A stretch of 64,000 bases of DNA from positions 1 through 64,000 of the forward strand of contig SSEB01000001.1 of the NCBI GenBank assembly GCA_008012115.1, given 5' to 3'. This DNA is from Nevskiaceae bacterium. GTDB lineage: Bacteria; Pseudomonadota; Gammaproteobacteria; Nevskiales; Nevskiaceae. Below, piece by piece: positions 60,344 to 64,000 of this stretch. Positions within the stretch are counted from its first letter, which is position 1. Each line of letters begins with the position of its first letter. A model generated the notes under the pieces. The model saw nothing but the letters and a program-made list of their open reading frames with translations. It was not told where the DNA came from and made no database searches. A program made the translations under genes and the position numbers.

Positions 60344-60979
60344 ATGTGGAGCTGCGGCTTGGCGCTGCTGGCCAGTGTGCTGGCGAGCGCGCCGGCGGCT
60401 GCCCGTCGCGGGTCCGCGGAGGCCCTGCCCTTCGATGTCCGCCTGCAGACCGCAGGCGACGCCGCGGGCGATGGCATCCCGATGCTGGCGCCGCCGATTC
60501 CCGGTGCGCCGGTCACGTCCTCCTTCGGCTGGCGCCGCAACCCGGTGCTCAAGCATCGCCGCTTTCACGCCGGCATCGATTTCGGCGCGGCCGTTGGCGC
60601 GCCCGTCGCGGCCGCCGCGGACGGTGTGGTCGAGGAAATCGGCATGGCCAGCGATCTCGGCCGTTACGTGGTGATCCGCCACGATGCGCGGCTGTCGACG
60701 CGCTACGGCCATCTCAGTGCGGTGGCGCCGGGGTTGCAGGTCGGCGAGGCGGTGGCGGTGGGCGGACGCATCGGCGCCGTCGGCCGCAGCGGCTGGACCT
60801 CCGGGCCGAACCTGCATTTCGAAGTGGTGCTCGACGGCTACCGCATCGATCCCGAGCTGCACCTGCAACTGCCGGCCCTGTTGCCGGTGGCGGGCCTTGG
60901 CGCCGCCCGGCGCTACAACGACGTGCAGATCGTGGGCCGCGGCAACGCCAGTCGCATCGCGACCTTTTTCGATCACTGA
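60344..60979 (+). CDS. M23 family metallopeptidase
   Basis: PVTSSFGWRRNPVLKHRRFHAGIDFGAAVGAPVAAAADGVVEE...RYGHLSAV...GRSGWTSGPNLHFEV. Confidence 0.93.
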   Translation: MWSCGLALLASVLASAPAAARRGSAEALPFDVRLQTAGDAAGDGIPMLAPPIPGAPVTSSFGWRRNPVLKHRRFHAGIDFGAAVGAPVAAAADGVVEEIGMASDLGRYVVIRHDARLSTRYGHLSAVAPGLQVGEAVAVGGRIGAVGRSGWTSGPNLHFEVVLDGYRIDPELHLQLPALLPVAGLGAARRYNDVQIVGRGNASRIATFFDH

Positions 60980-60995
60980 AGCGCTCGCAACGGCG

Positions 60996-61107
60996 TCACC
61001 CGCTGACCTCCGGGCGGGTTGCCAGGCCGTTATAAAAAATCAAACGAAAATTTAATCGTTATATATTTAATAACGATTCTGCGGCCCTGCGACCGGCGAG
61101 CGGGTGG
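60996..61107. repeat. 112-bp TIR/AT-core intergenic element, copy 9
   Basis: TCACCCGCTG...AGCGGGTGG; GTT at 34-36, AAC at 77-79, C50/G63; length 112 bp. Confidence 0.92.
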
Positions 61108-61117
61108 CGCCGAAGCG

Positions 61118-61537
61118 TCACCAGCTGCCGGTGTTGGGCATGCTGGTCCAGGGCTCCTGCGGCGCTTTTGCGGCGCCTTTCTGCAGCAGCTCGACGGAGA
61201 TGCCGTCCGGTGAGCGCACGAAGGCCATGCGGCCGTCGCGCGGCGGCCGCAGCACCGTCACGCCGTGCTCGCGCAACCGCGCGCAGGCGGCGTAGATGTC
61301 GTCCACCTCGTAGGCGAGATGCCCGAAGTTGCGATCGCCGCGCAGCGGCTCCGGGTCCCAGTTGTAGGTCAGCTCGACCTGCGCCGACTCGTCGCCGGGC
61401 GCGGCCAGGAAGATCAGGGTGAAGCGGCCCGCCGGGTTGTCCATGCGGCGCAACTCGCGCAGGCCCAGGGCGTCGCAGTAGAACGCCAGGGACTGCTCGA
61501 TGCTGCTGATGCGCACCATCGTGTGCAGGTATTTCAT
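61118..61537 (-). CDS. gloA: VOC family protein / lactoylglutathione lyase
   Basis: YLHTMVRISSIEQSLAFYCDALGLRELRRMDNPAGRFTLIFLAAPGDE...GHLAYEVDDIYAACARLREHG. Confidence 0.88.
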   Translation of the reverse strand: MKYLHTMVRISSIEQSLAFYCDALGLRELRRMDNPAGRFTLIFLAAPGDESAQVELTYNWDPEPLRGDRNFGHLAYEVDDIYAACARLREHGVTVLRPPRDGRMAFVRSPDGISVELLQKGAAKAPQEPWTSMPNTGSW

Positions 61538-61577
61538 GTCCGTGTTCCGAAAGCTGCTGTGTGGCCGGCGACGGCGC

Positions 61578-61856
61578 TTACTGGCGCGACGTCACCTCGA
61601 TCAGGTGATAGCCGAACTCGGTCTGCACCGGACCCTGCACCGCGCCCACCGGCGCGCTGAACACCACCTTGTCGAAGGCCGGCACCATCATGCCCGGCGA
61701 GAAGGTGCCGAGATCGCCGCCGTCGCGGCCGGAGGGGCAGGTCGAGTGCTGGCGCGCGAGCGCGGCGAAGTCGGCGCCGCCTTCGATCTGTGTCTTGAGG
61801 GCCTGGCACTGCTGTTCGGTGGCCACGAGGATGTGGCGGGCGGAAGCCTTGGGCAT
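61578..61856 (-). CDS. Parvulin-type peptidylprolyl isomerase
   Basis: ASARHILVATEQQCQALKTQIEGGADFAALARQHSTCPSGRDGGDLGTFSPGMMVPAFD...FGYHLIEV. Confidence 0.94.
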   Translation of the reverse strand: MPKASARHILVATEQQCQALKTQIEGGADFAALARQHSTCPSGRDGGDLGTFSPGMMVPAFDKVVFSAPVGAVQGPVQTEFGYHLIEVTSRQ

Positions 61857-61912
61857 GACGGAATCCTGTTCGCGTAAGGGGGCGCACACCTTAGTGCGCG
61901 GCGGCGGCGGCT

Positions 61913-62206
61913 TCAAGCCGACGGCGCATGCCACGGCCACTGCCGGGCCCAGGCCAGCTTGTCGTGCCGTGACCGCTTCTTCAGTGCCGCCTCCGCCTTC
62001 AGCGCCTGGCTGCGGTCGGGCATCGGCATGGCGGCGACGATGCGCAGCGGCGGATTGATGCGCGTGAACGCAGCGCCGCGGCCGCGACAGTGCTGCGCGT
62101 AGCGCGCCGCGACATCGAGCGCGATGCCGGTGTAGAGCCGCCCGCCGGCGCACTCCAGCATGTACACGAACCAGCCCGCAGTGGCGGCGGCGGACGCTGC
62201 GGGCAT
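61913..62206 (-). CDS. GIY-YIG nuclease family protein
   Basis: GWFVYMLECAGGRLYTGIALDVAARYAQHCRGRGAAFTR. Confidence 0.92.
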   Translation of the reverse strand: MPAASAAATAGWFVYMLECAGGRLYTGIALDVAARYAQHCRGRGAAFTRINPPLRIVAAMPMPDRSQALKAEAALKKRSRHDKLAWARQWPWHAPSA

Positions 62207-62553
62207 CAGGCCTTCTTCAGGTACATCGCCTTCAGCATCATGCTGGTGCCGTTGACCTTGCAGTCGATCTCGTGATCGCCGTCGACGATGCGGATGCCCT
62301 TGATCTTGGTGCCGCCCTTGAGCACCAGCGACGAGCCCTTGACCCGGAGATCCTTGGCGATGATCACGGTATCGCCATCGGCGAGCGGATTGCCGTTGGC
62401 ATCCTTGACCACGCGTGCCTCGCCTTCGTCCGCCACCGCCGCGGCCGACGCGGCAGGCGACCACTCGTGACCGCAGTCCGGGCAGATGATCAGCGCGCCG
62501 TCGGGATAGGTATTTTCCATCCGGCATTTCGGGCAGGCGGGCAGTTCGGTCAT
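62206..62553 (-). CDS. yjdM: Zinc-ribbon YjdM/PhnA-family protein
   Basis: CPKCRMENTYPDGALIICPDCGHEW...KDANGNPLADGDTVIIAKDLRVKGSSLVLKGGTKIKGIRI. Confidence 0.93.
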   Translation of the reverse strand: MTELPACPKCRMENTYPDGALIICPDCGHEWSPAASAAAVADEGEARVVKDANGNPLADGDTVIIAKDLRVKGSSLVLKGGTKIKGIRIVDGDHEIDCKVNGTSMMLKAMYLKKA

Positions 62554-62599
62554 CGTCGTTCTCGTGTGGCGGGGGCGCGCATTGTAGGCGCGCGCCGCG

Positions 62600-63283
62600 T
62601 CAGTCGTAGTCGAAGCGGGCGAACTCCGCCACGCCGGCGCGCTCGCTGCGCAGGGTGTTCACGGCCGCAGCCGGGTCGGCGTAGCCCAGAGCCATGCCGC
62701 AGTAGAGCATGTCGTGCTCGTCGAGCTGGAAATGGGTTTTCAGCGTCTTGCGCAACATGCCCCAGAACTCCTGGAAGCAGGTGGACAGCCCGCGCTCGGT
62801 GGCGGCCAGGGCCAGCGACTGCATGAACATGCCCAGGTGCGCCCACTGGCTGTGGCCCATGCGCTCGTCGATGACGAAGAACACGCCGACCGGCGCGCCG
62901 AAGAACTCGAAGTTGCGCGCCACCTGCGCCAGCCGTCCCGCCTTGTTCTCGCGGCTGATGCCGAGCAGGGCGTACATGTCCTCGCCGACCTTGTAGCGGC
63001 GGCTGCGGTAGGGCTCCCACAGGTTGGCGGGATACACCGGTCGCTCGCCGTCCTCGCTGGGCACCAGGCCCGGATAGCGACGCGCGGCGTCGATCACCGC
63101 CGCGCGGGCGGCGCCGGCCACGACGATGACCTTCCACGGCTGCAGGTTGCCACCGGAGGGCGCGAGGCGCGCGAGATCGAGCAACTCGCGCACCGTGCTC
63201 TCGGGCACGGGCGTCGGCAGAAAGGCCCGGACGGAAATGCGCTGCTGCAGCGCCTGGCTGACAGTGAGGCCGGTGGCAGTCAT
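62600..63283 (-). CDS. Nitroreductase family protein
   Basis: LQQRISVRAFLPTPVPESTVRELLDLARLAPSGGNLQPWKVIVVAG. Confidence 0.92.
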   Translation of the reverse strand: MTATGLTVSQALQQRISVRAFLPTPVPESTVRELLDLARLAPSGGNLQPWKVIVVAGAARAAVIDAARRYPGLVPSEDGERPVYPANLWEPYRSRRYKVGEDMYALLGISRENKAGRLAQVARNFEFFGAPVGVFFVIDERMGHSQWAHLGMFMQSLALAATERGLSTCFQEFWGMLRKTLKTHFQLDEHDMLYCGMALGYADPAAAVNTLRSERAGVAEFARFDYD

Positions 63284-63360
63284 GACGGAGTTGGCGAAGA
63301 AGCGGGCCAGAAGCGTAACGCGAGGCCGGCCGCCGGTGTTACGGAAATCGCGATAGCCGT

Positions 63361-64000
63361 TCAGTCCTCGGGTGCGCGTCCCGGGCGATCGCCATACACC
63401 GTCTCGGCGCGTTGCGAGCGGAACAGTGGGTAGAAGAACTGCACCTGCCAGCGCTCGCTGCCGTGGCGGCGGTCGTCCGGCAGGCCGAAGGCCGGCGGAT
63501 AGCGGCGCGTGATCAGCGCGGTGCCGAACAGCACGTCCCAGAGGAACAGCAGGTTGCCGTAGTTGCCGCGGTAGTAACCGATGCCGTCGTCCTGCCGCAG
63601 CGCGTGGTGGGCATAGTGCGTGCACGGCGTGGAGATGGTGCGCTCCAGCACCCACAGCAGCGGATGCAGCCAGCGGCAGCGGAACAGGGCCTCGTCCCAG
63701 CGCGCTTCCGAGTGCGCGCCGATGATGATGGCGAGCTTGACGATGGAGTAGCCGACGTAGACCCAGCCGAAGCCGAGAAACACCAGGATCGACGACAGCC
63801 ACAGGCCCGGCATCGCCGCGTAGTAGAAAAAGTTGTTGCGGTAGACCACGCGCACGCCCATGTAGCCGGCCGAGTGGTGCGCGCGGTGGAACGGCCACAT
63901 CCACGAGCTGTGCGACAGCCGGTGCCACCAGTACTGGGTGAGATCGTCGGCGAGCAATAGCACCAGCAGCATCTGCCACCACGGCCACTGCGCCCAGGCG
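63361..64000 (-). CDS. Sterol desaturase/fatty acid hydroxylase family protein (partial, 5' end beyond window)
   Basis: DDLTQYWWHRLSH...HRAHHSAGYMGVRVVYRNNFFYY...HYAHHALRQDD; His-box motifs. Confidence 0.9.
   Translation of the reverse strand, partial: AWAQWPWWQMLLVLLLADDLTQYWWHRLSHSSWMWPFHRAHHSAGYMGVRVVYRNNFFYYAAMPGLWLSSILVFLGFGWVYVGYSIVKLAIIIGAHSEARWDEALFRCRWLHPLLWVLERTISTPCTHYAHHALRQDDGIGYYRGNYGNLLFLWDVLFGTALITRRYPPAFGLPDDRRHGSERWQVQFFYPLFRSQRAETVYGDRPGRAPED

Overview
High-GC bacterial chromosomal window, probably a gammaproteobacterium (inferred from gene content and order). It holds about 65 mostly ordinary genes. Main blocks: a PTS-Ntr/rpoN cluster (rpoN-hpf-ptsN-hprK-rapZ-EIIA-HPr-EI); a TIGR03032 / TonB-dependent receptor / TPR-dioxygenase / Asp-hydroxylase group; a split pqiA-pqiA-pqiB-pqiC operon; a cytochrome P450; a WS/DGAT acyltransferase; and a complete family 2A encapsulin (sulfur nanocompartment) operon of rhodanese, serine acetyltransferase, XRE regulator, shell and cysteine-desulfurase cargo. 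The most striking signal is not a gene. It is a family of nine dispersed intergenic elements, each exactly 112 bp, with GC-rich terminal inverted repeats (CCACCCGCT...AGCGGGTGG). Each has ~24 bp variable arms and a 46 bp almost pure A/T core bounded by GTT...AAC, with a further dyad-symmetric C50/G63 pair. Interior sequence is diverged, but the nine copies align without gaps, so the geometry appears to be under selection. One copy sits exactly where the N-terminal domain of HprK is missing. I also report a candidate C-rich-loop sRNA, an Ala/Lys-rich N-terminal extension on PmbA, repeated (S/T)P(F/Y)YF motifs in the encapsulin cargo, and a hairpin cluster. No rRNA, tRNA, CRISPR array or canonical IS/prophage was recognised. 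All calls were made by eye, without homology searches.
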